Origin: Candidatus Desulforudis audaxviator MP104C
Lineage (GTDB): Bacteria; Bacillota; Desulfotomaculia; Desulfotomaculales; Desulforudaceae
Direction of reading: 5' to 3'
NCBI RefSeq assembly: GCF_000018425.1
Contig: NC_010424.1
Location: 1 to 64,000 of the forward strand
DNA: 64,000 bases
Below, piece by piece: positions 16,460 to 24,563 of the stretch (position 1 is its first letter; each line of letters starts with the position of its first letter). The notes beneath the pieces are model-generated. The model was not told where the DNA came from and ran no database searches. It was given only the letters and a program-made list of their open reading frames with translations. A program made the translations under genes and the position numbers.

Positions 16460-16550
16460 AACAGGGGTAGGAATCCGCGGGTTACGCATTCCCGGACACT
16501 TCATTCCCGGACACTTAGGGGTTAGTTGCCGACGGCCAACGACTTAATAT

Positions 16551-16626
16551 GCGCCCGTAGCTCAACGGATAGAGCGTCAGACTACGGATCTGCAGGTTGG
16601 GGGTTCGAATCCCTCCGGGCGCACCA
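16551..16626 (+). tRNA. tRNA-Arg (ACG)
   Basis: A 76-nt tRNA with encoded CCA. The acceptor GCGCCCG pairs with CGGGCGC. The anticodon loop CTACGGA gives ACG at 16584-16586. The A34 is the expected substrate of TadA, whose gene lies 350 bp downstream. The first pair of the anticodon stem looks mismatched (T-C). Confidence 0.95.
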
Positions 16627-16668
16627 TTTTGGAAGTCGGAGGCCGGAAGTCAGAGGTGGGACCGGCGG
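16627..16668 (+). repeat. GTCGGAGGCCGGA-type intergenic repeat, copy 1
   Basis: About 42 bp directly after the tRNA-Arg(ACG), nearly identical to 16882-16923 after the second tRNA-Arg. The core GGAAGTCGGAGGCCGGA also occurs in reverse complement inside the PLP decarboxylase gene near 43027-43043. Confidence 0.8.
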
Positions 16669-16804
16669 AAGGAATGCAGAAATTGCATTCCTCTAGTTTA
16701 TATGAGCCGAATCTCCTTGCCTGACAACCGATGAAGAAGAACCGGTCAATATGCAGATCGTCTCCCTTGCCGACCACCGACGACTGACGACCGGTGACCA
16801 ATAT

Positions 16805-16881
16805 GCGCCCGTAGCTCAGGAGGAAAGAGCAGCGGTTTCCTAAACCGCGTGCCGGGGGTTCGAGTCCCTCCGGGCGCACCA
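16805..16881 (+). tRNA. tRNA-Arg (CCT)
   Basis: A 77-nt tRNA with encoded CCA and the acceptor stem GCGCCCG/CGGGCGC. The anticodon stem GCGGT/ACCGC encloses TTCCTAA, anticodon CCT at 16839-16841 (AGG codon). Its flanks copy those of the other tRNA-Arg, which suggests a local duplication. Confidence 0.95.
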
Positions 16882-16923
16882 TTTTGGAAGTCGGAGGCCG
16901 GAAGTGAGAGGTGGGACCGGCGG
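16882..16923 (+). repeat. GTCGGAGGCCGGA-type intergenic repeat, copy 2
   Basis: The same repeat as at 16627-16668, with one or two changes, again directly attached to the 3' end of a tRNA-Arg gene. Confidence 0.8.
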
Positions 16924-16972
16924 GAGGAAGGCACGGGGCGCATTCAGTAACTAGGCAGGGTTTGATCAGCGG

Positions 16973-17443
16973 GTGAACCATGTGCCGGACCTGGCGGTGC
17001 ACGCCGGGTATATGCGCGAAGCGTTGCGGGAGGCTGAGAAGGCCTACGCCAAGGGTGAGGTTCCGGTCGGCGCCGTTGTGGTGCAGGACGGGACAATCAT
17101 TGGGCGCGGGCACAACCTGCGCGAGGCCGACAATGACGCCTCGGCCCACGCCGAACTCCTGGCGATGCGGCAGGCGGCGCAGGTATCCGGCGACTGGCGC
17201 CTCAGCGGGGCCACAGTCTATGTCACCATGGAGCCCTGCCCGATGTGTGCGGGGGCCCTGGTGCAGTTCCGGGTACGCCGAGTGGTTTACGGGACGGCTG
17301 ATCCCAAGGCCGGCGCGGCCGGTTCGGTGGTCGAACTCCTGCGGGAGCCGCGGTTCAACCACCAGGTGGAGGTCATCCCCGGTGTGCTGGAAGCGGAATG
17401 CCGGGAGATCGTCCAGAGGTTCTTCCGGGCACTGCGCAAGTAA
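16973..17443 (+). CDS. tadA: tRNA-specific adenosine deaminase TadA
   Basis: TadA converts A34 to inosine in tRNA-Arg(ACG) so that it reads CGN codons. The zinc site is complete: HAE with the catalytic Glu in ASAHAELLAMR near residue 61, and PCPMCAGAL near residue 89. The 156-residue length is typical. The start is GTG 16973. Its substrate tRNA-Arg(ACG) is encoded just upstream, and a tRNA-Ser follows within 30 bp. Confidence 0.95.
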   Translation: MNHVPDLAVHAGYMREALREAEKAYAKGEVPVGAVVVQDGTIIGRGHNLREADNDASAHAELLAMRQAAQVSGDWRLSGATVYVTMEPCPMCAGALVQFRVRRVVYGTADPKAGAAGSVVELLREPRFNHQVEVIPGVLEAECREIVQRFFRALRK

Positions 17444-17471
17444 CAACACCAGATCAACAAGTCAACAACGC

Positions 17472-17567
17472 GGAGAGATGGCTGAGTCCGGTTGAAGGCG
17501 CTCGACTCGAAATCGAGTAGGCGGCCGAAAAGCTGCCTCGTGGGTTCGAATCCCACTCTCTCCGCCA
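17472..17567 (+). tRNA. tRNA-Ser (CGA)
   Basis: A 96-nt class II tRNA with encoded CCA. The anticodon stem CTCGA/TCGAG encloses CTCGAAA, anticodon CGA at 17508-17510 (UCG codon). Confidence 0.96.
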
Positions 17568-17648
17568 TTTGTTTTTAGCCAGATGCGAAGTCGTTGTTCC
17601 GGAAATAGCCGCTGAATATTTCAGGTAGGATTCTTTACCATCGTATGG

Positions 17649-20099
17649 TTACCCCGGGACAAAGCGGCCCCGGAAGGGATAAGCAGGACCGGTGATCGTG
17701 ATTCTGGTCCAGGCGCCGTTCGCCGGGTCGGGGGCGAGGGAGTGTGCCTCGTGGAACGAAGACAGTTCCAGGCGACGAATCCGGCGGTTCATCAGGAAAT
17801 GCAGGGTTTCGGGGGGACGGTATGCCGGGGGAACGGCGCCCTCCCTGATCAAGCCGACTTCCACCTCGATGTGGCCTTTTCCGGTCACCGCCTGCACGGG
17901 AAAAGCGAGGAGCGCCTCCCGGTCGAAATACTCCACCACCAGCCCTTGCGCCCGGTCCTCCACGGCGATGACTATTTCGAGGTCGCTCAGAGAATGGTCC
18001 GGGATGAAGGACGGTGGTTCCGGGTACAACGGTACGACCGCGTTTTCCCGGATGAACAGGGGCAGGTCGGTATCTTCCGCGAAGGTCGTTTCATAATCAC
18101 GTCCCCCGGTGCGTTCCCGGCGGGACCACCACGAGTACCATTTCCCGGGGGGGAGATGGCAGGTCCGTATCGGAGCCGGGTCCATCAGCGGGGCGGCAAG
18201 CAGGTAGGGGCCAAGCAAGAACTCGGTTTCGTAATAATCCGGTCTCAGCGTCCCTTCCGACGGTGCATCATAGAAAATCGGTCGCATAACCGGCTGGCCG
18301 GTGCGGGCCGCCTCGAACATGAGGGAGTATAGGTAGGGAACGAGTCGGTAACGCAACTTAATGGCCCGGCGCGCGGTGGCTTCCACGTCCGGACCGAACG
18401 ACCACGGCTCCTGATCCCCGGTACCCTGACAGGTGTGGGTCCGGCAATAGGGATACAGGGCGCCCTGGAGGATCCAGCGCGCATAAAGCTCAGGGGACGG
18501 CGTGCCCCGGAAACCCCCGATGTCCGGTCCCGTGACCGGCTGGCCGGAGAGCCCGAGGTTTAGAATCATGGGGATGCCGGCCCGAAGGTGTTCCCAGGTG
18601 CTGGCGTTGTCCCCCGTCCAGGTGGCGGCGTATTTCTGTCCCCCCAGGTAGGTTGCGCGCGTAATGACGTAGGGGAGCGGGGTGAACCTCAGGAGTCCGT
18701 CGTGGGTGGCCTTGGACATCAGCAGGCCGTAAGCGTTGTGCACCCGCTCGTGGGAGAGGGTCACTGTTTCCGCCACTTTGTGCCTCGCCCCCGGGGGTAA
18801 TGTGCGCCGGAGGTCGAAGGTGGAAGGTTCGTTCATGTCGCACCAGATGCCGTCCACTCCGGACAGTTCCACGAACGCTCTGACCAGATCCCCCCACCAT
18901 TCCCGGACCGCGGGATTGAGGAAATCGGGAAAATGGCAGGGTCCCGGCCAGACCACCCGGGAGATGTTTTTGCCTTTTTTATCGGTCACGAAGGCCCCCC
19001 GGCGGACACCGGTGTCGTAGGCGTGGTACCCCGGCTCGATTTTGATTCCGGGATCGAGGATGGTAACGACCTTGAAACCCTGGCTGTGCAACTTCCGAAT
19101 CAAGTCCCGGTGATCCGCGAAGCCCTCCCCCCAGGTGAAGCACTTGTACCGGTCCATGTAGCCGATATCCAGGTAAATTACGTCGCAAGGGATGTCCCGG
19201 TTTCTGAAACCGGCGGCGATTTCTCGCACGCGCCCGGAAGGCGCGTAACTCCAGCGGCTTTGCTGGTACCCCAAAGCCCACTTGGGCAGGGGAGCCGGCT
19301 TGCCGGTCAGCGACGCCAATTGGCCCATTACTTCCGGGAGGGTCGGTCCCAGTAGGATGAAGTAGTTCAACTCGGTGTCCCGTACAGAGTAGCGCATTTT
19401 TTTGCCGTCGGCGGAGAAATCGAACTGCGCGTAGGCCGGGTTCTCAAAAACCAGTCCGAAAGCCGGTCCATTGACGTACTGGAATACGGCCACGGGCAAA
19501 GACTTGTAAAGCGGGTTATCTCCGATCCGGTAATCAGAATCATCCGTGTTCCACATCACGACCTTCTGCCCGGCTTTGTCCATGGGGGGCGTGTTTTCCC
19601 CCAGGCCGAAAACCCTCACCGCGCCGGCCCGCGGCAGGTGCTGGTTGACGAGGAGCCACCGTCTGGTAGTTTGCGGAGGAAGTACTTCAGCCAGCAGCAA
19701 CTCCGGTCCGATCCGGGTGGAAAGGGTCCCCTCCGTGACGTCAAGCCGTATGCGGGCTTGACAACCGTCAGTCAACCAATAAATGAACTCAAAATCATCG
19801 TCTTCAGTCCTGAACTCCCAGCCCTCCGGTTTTTGCTGTGCCGGGTCGACCGCCCAAGAGCGGTGCTGGGACCAAGCTTCTTCTCCGTATACGCTTTTCA
19901 ACCCGACCCGGAAGACGCCGCGGTTGAAGGGGCCGGCCGTGATCCTGCCGTGGCGGTTCACCAGGACCGCCACGCCGGGCGCCGCGTGTTCGACGCGGTT
20001 CCGGTCGAACCGGAGGCCCTTGCGGGGAGGAATCCTGGTATTCAACCATTTCTGGGTTGCCGAACCGATTTGGAGGAGGAGCCTATCCTTTGAACGCAA
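17649..20099 (-). CDS. glycoside hydrolase family 31 (alpha-glucosidase-like)
   Basis: An 816-residue GH31 enzyme that should release alpha-linked glucose or xylose from oligosaccharide ends. The nucleophile Asp is in IWCDMNEPSTF near residue 417 and the acid/base Asp in TWTGDNASTWEHLR near residue 495. No signal peptide is visible, so it is probably cytoplasmic. TTG at 20099 follows GGAGG at 20106-20110. It is the only gene on this strand here, with no sugar transporter or regulator beside it, so it could act on stored glycogen-type or trehalose-like sugars; the substrate is not known. Confidence 0.93.
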   Translation of the reverse strand: MRSKDRLLLQIGSATQKWLNTRIPPRKGLRFDRNRVEHAAPGVAVLVNRHGRITAGPFNRGVFRVGLKSVYGEEAWSQHRSWAVDPAQQKPEGWEFRTEDDDFEFIYWLTDGCQARIRLDVTEGTLSTRIGPELLLAEVLPPQTTRRWLLVNQHLPRAGAVRVFGLGENTPPMDKAGQKVVMWNTDDSDYRIGDNPLYKSLPVAVFQYVNGPAFGLVFENPAYAQFDFSADGKKMRYSVRDTELNYFILLGPTLPEVMGQLASLTGKPAPLPKWALGYQQSRWSYAPSGRVREIAAGFRNRDIPCDVIYLDIGYMDRYKCFTWGEGFADHRDLIRKLHSQGFKVVTILDPGIKIEPGYHAYDTGVRRGAFVTDKKGKNISRVVWPGPCHFPDFLNPAVREWWGDLVRAFVELSGVDGIWCDMNEPSTFDLRRTLPPGARHKVAETVTLSHERVHNAYGLLMSKATHDGLLRFTPLPYVITRATYLGGQKYAATWTGDNASTWEHLRAGIPMILNLGLSGQPVTGPDIGGFRGTPSPELYARWILQGALYPYCRTHTCQGTGDQEPWSFGPDVEATARRAIKLRYRLVPYLYSLMFEAARTGQPVMRPIFYDAPSEGTLRPDYYETEFLLGPYLLAAPLMDPAPIRTCHLPPGKWYSWWSRRERTGGRDYETTFAEDTDLPLFIRENAVVPLYPEPPSFIPDHSLSDLEIVIAVEDRAQGLVVEYFDREALLAFPVQAVTGKGHIEVEVGLIREGAVPPAYRPPETLHFLMNRRIRRLELSSFHEAHSLAPDPANGAWTRITITGPAYPFRGRFVPG

Positions 20100-20145
20100 G
20101 GTCTCACCTCCAGAAGAAAAGGACTTTCCGGTTTTTGGACTGCAT

Positions 20146-20313
20146 ATGTTTATATTAACTTATGCGGCATCGGCTTTTGTAGCCTTTGTTTACGCCGCCG
20201 TGTTCGGGTACGGGGCCACCGGCCTGGGGGAGGGGACCGGCATCTTCCAGGCCGACAAGTCCCGGGTGGACTATGAAGCAAGGACCAGGACGATCACCAT
20301 CACCAGAATTTAA
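20146..20313 (+). CDS. possible small membrane protein, unknown
   Basis: A 55-residue open frame from ATG 20146, divergent from the GH31 gene. Residues 1-24 form one hydrophobic segment (FILTYAASAFVAFVYAAVFG), followed by a polar tail ending in TITITRI. The middle codons show the G/C third-position bias of local genes, which favours real coding. No clear ribosome site is present, so it may be a relic. I do not recognise it. Confidence 0.35.
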   Translation: MFILTYAASAFVAFVYAAVFGYGATGLGEGTGIFQADKSRVDYEARTRTITITRI

Positions 20314-20592
20314 ATCTATGCCGGCACCTCCACATTTAAAGGTTGCTGCGTTCAATCGGCAAACCGGAGTCGCTCCACCGCGCCTAAAACCCCCTCCCTG
20401 GAGTTGTTTGCAACGGTGTACCCGTTCGCATCCCGATGTTTAGCAGTTTGGACAACTCATCCATATGGTAGCCACCATCGCATGTGGGAACATCTTCCTC
20501 CTCATGAGTATAATATGGCCTACATAGATGTGTGACACTGGGGTGGATTGTACCAGACAACAAAGTATTGAACTTTTCGCCGTGGAATGAGC

Positions 20593-20620
20593 ACACCGAA
20601 GGGCGTCCTTTCATACCATA
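20593..20620 (+). promoter_or_regulatory. sigma-K-like promoter of first Cys-rich gene
   Basis: AC (20593-20594), a 17-bp spacer and CATACCATA (20612-20620) match the mother-cell sigma-K consensus AC-N16/17-CATANNNTA. It lies 50 bp before the start codon. The rest of the 20314-20670 gap shows no other supported feature. Confidence 0.65.
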
Positions 20621-20670
20621 TATCGACATCAAAGGAAACTTTAGCATAATCGGAAGGAGGTATGCAAAAA

Positions 20671-21345
20671 ATGTCCCCCTACAAGAGACAGAATAATGGT
20701 GTCCAGCCCGGCCCGTGCCCGCTGGTCGACGGCGTGCCGCAGTGCCCTCCGCCTACGCAAATCGACATCATCAAGGTGACCAAAGTATTTGAAGAATGCA
20801 TGCACACACAAGTGGAGGAAGTTGAAATCATAGTCGCCATCGCGCCGAGTCCTGAGCTTGTTGCCCAGTGTGTAGGAGTAACCGTGTTGACTTCAAACTG
20901 CCAGGTCCTCAATGGCAACATTGTAAAATTCGAAGCCCAACTGGAGGTTACCACCAGCGTCAACGGAGAGACCGGCACGGGCACCATCGAAATCGAAAAG
21001 TTCTTCTTCATGGAGCGGGCGGCAGAACAAGGGCTGAGCCCCCAGTGTCACATTTATCCCGAGTGCCTGATATGCTTCATCTCGGCTACGGATGTGGAGA
21101 CTGTTACAGTCACCTGCTGCGTGGGCGTGCTGATCTTGCTGAAGCTTGAAGCGGATGTCCAGTTGATGATTCCCAGTTACGGCTATCCGCCCGAACCGGA
21201 AGAATGTGAAGAGGCGGTAGGTCAGTGCCCCCCGCAGTACGACCCGGTTTGGCCGCCCTACCCGGCCCAGAGCAGCAGCAGCAGCAGCAATAACAATCCC
21301 CGGAGTTTGCTCTTTGGACATAAGGGCTGTAAGGGTAAGAAATGA
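20671..21345 (+). CDS. Cys-rich protein, probable spore-surface component (paralog 1)
   Basis: A 224-residue protein with no family I can name with confidence. Order: Pro/Cys start (QPGPCPLVDGVPQCPPPT), a beta-rich body, a Cys cluster CHIYPECLICF then VTCCVGVLILLKLE near residues 125-160, the tail motif SYGYPPEPEECEE, a poly-Ser/Asn linker and a basic end (HKGCKGKK). ATG 20671 is 10 bp from AGGAGG; ATG 20662 is too close. The gene at 21599 is a close paralog, and a third 3' end survives at 34.9 kb. The sigma-K-like promoter and the Cys content suggest a late spore-coat or exosporium protein. The body recalls SPOCS proteins only loosely. Confidence 0.8.
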   Translation: MSPYKRQNNGVQPGPCPLVDGVPQCPPPTQIDIIKVTKVFEECMHTQVEEVEIIVAIAPSPELVAQCVGVTVLTSNCQVLNGNIVKFEAQLEVTTSVNGETGTGTIEIEKFFFMERAAEQGLSPQCHIYPECLICFISATDVETVTVTCCVGVLILLKLEADVQLMIPSYGYPPEPEECEEAVGQCPPQYDPVWPPYPAQSSSSSSNNNPRSLLFGHKGCKGKK

Positions 21346-21407
21346 TTTAGCAGGCAGGCTTGAGCCCGTCTCAGGCCTGCTTTTTCGGTCAAAAGCCGGA
21401 CAAACCC
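21279..21407 (+). repeat. island-flanking direct repeat, copy A
   Basis: About 130 bp covering the last codons of the first Cys-rich gene, its terminator and a short tail. It recurs at 34909-35037 in the same orientation with roughly 94 % identity by eye. The two copies enclose the second Cys-rich gene and the whole sugar-gene island. Confidence 0.9.
21349..21388 (+). terminator. terminator of first Cys-rich gene
   Basis: AGCAGGC near 21349 pairs with GCCTGC near 21377, with a second inner pairing TTGAG/CTCA, followed by TTTTTC. The same terminator is present in copy B of the direct repeat. Confidence 0.75.
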
Positions 21408-21524
21408 GTTAAGCTCTCTCCAGAACGGCGGAAATTACTAGTAACATATTCCCTGAAAAGCCATAACATGGATGAGCGCCCGTGCACTTCAAACCGTCGG
21501 CCGCCCTACCGAGGGAAAACGTGC

Positions 21525-21552
21525 ACACGCACAAGCGCCCTTGCATACCATA
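21525..21552 (+). promoter_or_regulatory. sigma-K-like promoter of second Cys-rich gene
   Basis: AC (21525-21526), 17 bp, CATACCATA (21544-21552). The elements and spacing are the same as before the first paralog, although most of the spacer bases differ. Confidence 0.65.
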
Positions 21553-21598
21553 TATATACATAAACCTAAAATTATACCAGGGGGAGGTTCCCAGTAAA

Positions 21599-22210
21599 AT
21601 GGGTGACAAAAGGCAGAATGATGGTCTCCAGCCTGGTCCGTGCCCGATAGTCAACGGCGAGCCGCAGTGTCCCCCACCAACGGAAATCAACGTGATCAAG
21701 GCAAAGAGAGTATATGAGGAATGCGTGCACACCCAGACGAAGGAGATCGACATTGAGGTTGCCATCGTGCCCGCTCACGAACAGCTGACTGCGGAGTGTG
21801 GGGACGTAACCGTGTTGACTTTGCACTGCCAGAAGCTGGACGGCAATGTCGTGAAAGTCACGGCCGAGCTGGAGGTCACTACCATCGTTAACGAAACGAC
21901 CGGTACGGGGACGATGCAAATCGAAAAGTTATTCTTTATGGAGCGGGCGGGAGAACCAGAACTAAGCCCCCAGTGCCACATCTATCCCGAGTGTTTGCTA
22001 TGCTTCGTTTCGGATGAGGGTGAGAATTTCGTTACAGTCACCTGCTGCGTTGGCGTGTTGTTGCTGCTAAAGCTCGAAGCAGATGTTCAGTTGATGATTC
22101 CCAGCTACGGCTATCCGCCTGAACCAGCCGAGTGTGACGAAGCGGTCGGTCAGTGCCCCGCGGAATACCAACCGACCTGGCCACCCTATCCGTCCCAGAA
22201 CAATGAATAA
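21599..22210 (+). CDS. Cys-rich protein, probable spore-surface component (paralog 2)
   Basis: A 203-residue paralog of the preceding gene, about 60-65 % identical by eye. It has the same QPGPCP start, the same CHIYPECLLCF and VTCCVGVL clusters, and SYGYPPEPAECDEAVGQCP near the C terminus. It lacks the poly-Ser and basic end of paralog 1. ATG 21599 follows GGGGGAGG. It has its own sigma-K-like promoter, so the pair is co-regulated without being one operon. The function is unknown; a disulfide-linked spore-coat role is an inference. Confidence 0.8.
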   Translation: MGDKRQNDGLQPGPCPIVNGEPQCPPPTEINVIKAKRVYEECVHTQTKEIDIEVAIVPAHEQLTAECGDVTVLTLHCQKLDGNVVKVTAELEVTTIVNETTGTGTMQIEKLFFMERAGEPELSPQCHIYPECLLCFVSDEGENFVTVTCCVGVLLLLKLEADVQLMIPSYGYPPEPAECDEAVGQCPAEYQPTWPPYPSQNNE

Positions 22211-22264
22211 TATCAACCGTCATAAGAAACCCGCTGCGGAGTAACTCATCAAGTTCGGGGTATT

Positions 22265-22297
22265 CCGTCCACTTGGACCCCAAAAACAGGTGGACGG
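22265..22297 (+). terminator. possible bidirectional terminator hairpin
   Basis: CCGTCCAC (22265-22272) pairs with GTGGACGG (22290-22297) between convergent genes. The loop is 17 nt and there is no strong T run. Confidence 0.4.
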
Positions 22298-22312
22298 TAT
22301 CACCCGAATAAC

Positions 22313-23461
22313 TCAAAAGACGGTGCTCTTGTGCCACACTTTTTTGGCATTGGCCATTTCTCTTAATCTTTGAACTATCAATCGGGCCGGTTCATCCAAT
22401 AGATCGTAAGGGTTCCAGGTTACTTCCCCCTTGGCACTTTGCAGCAGTTTCACTATGGCTTCCCGGATGAGTCGGCTATGGTAAGGCAGACTTAACACGT
22501 TGGATCCACATTCACGCCCCTGCTGCCGGCGGCCCACGTTGATAAAAGGCAGGTTGAAAAAGGGAGCTTCGATGATCCCACTACTGCTATTACCCACTAG
22601 TAGGTCTACGCGGGATAGTAGAAAAAGATATTCATCGGAGTCTACGGAGGCCAAGAAGGTGCAATTACCCCTCTTGTTGGAGAAGTTAACCAACTTATCT
22701 CTAAACAAATCAGACCCGGCATCGCTGTTTGGTCCGATGATAATAATATTGGCTTCATTAATCCCATCAAGGGCATCCACTACTGAATCGATCTGCTTGG
22801 AGAGTTCCAGTTCTTCCTTGGTGTCAGGATGCATGCATACCAGGATGTTTTTTGTTCCGCTGTTGAGGTGATATTTTTCTGACCAGGCCTTTGCAAGTTC
22901 CGGGTGAAGGTTGCCTGCTCTTTTAATATCGTGTTTCCGCAAAGTGCCCACGGGGACGATTCTCCAAGCTTCTTCGCCCATGCTTATCAGGTTGGCTTTG
23001 GAACGCCGCGTGGAGACAAAGTGAAGATGGGCCAGCTTGGATATGGCGTGCCGTACCGTGTCATCGGCGGAGCCGCTGCATTCTCCCCCATACAGGTGGA
23101 CAATTCCGATGTTCTGGTAATGAGCCGCTACGGCGGCGGCCAGCATTTCACCGCGATCCCCCAGCAGCAGGACAAATTCGGGACAATGGGATGATAATAT
23201 CTCCGCAAAATATAGCACTGCCAGGCCTACGGACTGTGACATTTGGCACGTAGCATCACCCCGGACAAGAATCGAGGGGGCAGCAACTATTTCCAACCCA
23301 TCTTTTTGCACTGCGGTTATGGTGCGGCCGTATTCTTCCACCAGGTGCATTCCCGTTACCACCAGTCGCAGATTGATATCCTCTTCCCGGTTCAACGCCT
23401 GCAGGAGAGGACGATAAATGCCGTAATCCGCCCTGGTTCCAGTAAAGCACAGTATTCGCAT
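22313..23461 (-). CDS. neuC: UDP-sugar 2-epimerase, hydrolysing (NeuC/LegG type)
   Basis: A 382-residue member of the hydrolysing UDP-GlcNAc 2-epimerase family. N-terminal FTGTRADYGIYRPLLQAL, HLYGGECSGSADD near residue 120 and GNSSSGIIEAPFFNLPFINVG near residue 290 are family motifs. NeuC releases ManNAc from UDP-GlcNAc; LegG does the same with UDP-diacetyl-bacillosamine. Because a dehydratase, an aminotransferase and an acetyltransferase lie in the same island, the LegG reaction is more likely. It is 10 bp downstream of neuB in one operon. Confidence 0.92.
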   Translation of the reverse strand: MRILCFTGTRADYGIYRPLLQALNREEDINLRLVVTGMHLVEEYGRTITAVQKDGLEIVAAPSILVRGDATCQMSQSVGLAVLYFAEILSSHCPEFVLLLGDRGEMLAAAVAAHYQNIGIVHLYGGECSGSADDTVRHAISKLAHLHFVSTRRSKANLISMGEEAWRIVPVGTLRKHDIKRAGNLHPELAKAWSEKYHLNSGTKNILVCMHPDTKEELELSKQIDSVVDALDGINEANIIIIGPNSDAGSDLFRDKLVNFSNKRGNCTFLASVDSDEYLFLLSRVDLLVGNSSSGIIEAPFFNLPFINVGRRQQGRECGSNVLSLPYHSRLIREAIVKLLQSAKGEVTWNPYDLLDEPARLIVQRLREMANAKKVWHKSTVF

Positions 23462-23471
23462 GCGGTTTTCC

Positions 23472-24470
23472 CTATTCCAGGTCGTGCCAGTAGAGCGGCT
23501 GACCTTTTGATTTATTGCACTTCAGTTTTCGGTCCAACACTTCGTCCCAGCGATCCGGTTCAATGCCCGTCACGGGCCTGAGCGAAACCAGGTCTTCGAG
23601 AGTCAGGCGATGTCCGGCAGGCAGGTTCTTGGCAAGGTAAAGCGACTTGCGGACTCGTTTCTTGATTCCTGCTTCCCTGACAGTTGCTGTCTTCAATGTC
23701 TTTCCCAGCATCTTCTCAACACGGCGAATTCCCTGCACCATTCTTCTAAACTCCCAGGGTTCAAGAGAGGCCCGGTGGTCCGGCCCTGGGAGATTTCGGT
23801 CCAGGGTCAAATGCTTCTCGATGATTTTGTAGCCGAGTGCCGTAGCAGCAAGCGGCGCTTCCACGCCGGGTGAGTGGTCGGAGTAGCCCACGATCTTGCC
23901 GAAAGCCGGTTTTAGCGTATGAATGACATTAAGGTGCAGGTCTTCGTAGCGGGCGGGATAATCTGTAGTGCAGTGCAGCAGGGCGACAGGCACCCCCGGG
24001 AGTACCGCCAGAGCCCCTTCTATCTCCCTTAAGCCGGACATGCCTGTAGACAAGATTACCGGTTTGCGGAATGAAGCTATGGTTTTCAGCAACGGCAGGT
24101 TGGTAATCTCGCCACTGCCCACTTTGAAGGCGGGCACCCCTATTTGATCCAGAAAACCAGCACTATGATGGTCAAATGGAGAGCAAAGAAAAGTTATCGC
24201 GTCGTGGCAGTACGCTTTTAAACGTTTTAAATCATCCCCTGTAAGCTCCAGCGTGCTCAGAGTCTTTCTCTGGGCAGGGAACCTGCCCGGCGCTAGTAAG
24301 TCTTCGGCCTTAAAAATCTGAAATTTAACCGCATCTGCTCCCGCTTCCCGGGCGGCATCCACCAGCTTTTCCGCCATCGCCGGCGAGCCGTTGTGATTGA
24401 CCCCGGCCTCGGCGATTATATAAACCCGGTCTTGAAGGGAAATTCTTTTATTCTCTATCTTCATGATCAC
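23472..24470 (-). CDS. neuB: nonulosonic acid synthase (NeuB/LegI/SpsE type)
   Basis: It condenses phosphoenolpyruvate with a 6-carbon amino sugar to make a 9-carbon acid. YIIAEAGVNHNGSPAMAEKL at the N terminus opens the TIM barrel, KVGSGEITNLPLLK lies near residue 120, and a C-terminal SAF (antifreeze-like) domain begins near residue 275. GTG 24470 is 10 bp after GGAGG; ATG 24464 is an alternative. The operon neuB-neuC reads away from the dehydratase gene. In Bacillus the homolog SpsE makes a spore-coat polysaccharide precursor. Confidence 0.92.
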   Translation of the reverse strand: MIMKIENKRISLQDRVYIIAEAGVNHNGSPAMAEKLVDAAREAGADAVKFQIFKAEDLLAPGRFPAQRKTLSTLELTGDDLKRLKAYCHDAITFLCSPFDHHSAGFLDQIGVPAFKVGSGEITNLPLLKTIASFRKPVILSTGMSGLREIEGALAVLPGVPVALLHCTTDYPARYEDLHLNVIHTLKPAFGKIVGYSDHSPGVEAPLAATALGYKIIEKHLTLDRNLPGPDHRASLEPWEFRRMVQGIRRVEKMLGKTLKTATVREAGIKKRVRKSLYLAKNLPAGHRLTLEDLVSLRPVTGIEPDRWDEVLDRKLKCNKSKGQPLYWHDLE

Positions 24471-24529
24471 CCTGGTTTCACCTCCGACAATCGTGCAGTA
24501 TATCATACTGAGGCCAAGACCCATGTGTC

Positions 24530-24556
24530 ACACAATCCCAACGTATACATATTTTA
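24530..24556 (+). promoter_or_regulatory. possible sigma-K-like promoter for the sugar operon
   Basis: AC (24530-24531), 16 bp, CATATTTTA (24548-24556). The pattern matches AC-N16/17-CATANNNTA. It lies so close to ATG 24564 that the true start may be further in. One chance match of this short pattern is possible. Confidence 0.4.
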
Positions 24557-24563
24557 ACAGTAT

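Noticed and set aside
16423-16460. Possible CRISPR array
   Set aside because: The repeat is a seven-base tandem without spacers, and no cas genes are present in the window.
19783-20145. An open frame reading from inside the GH31 gene into the small frame at 20146
   Set aside because: The first part is the shadow of the GH31 gene; only the part after ATG 20146 could be real.
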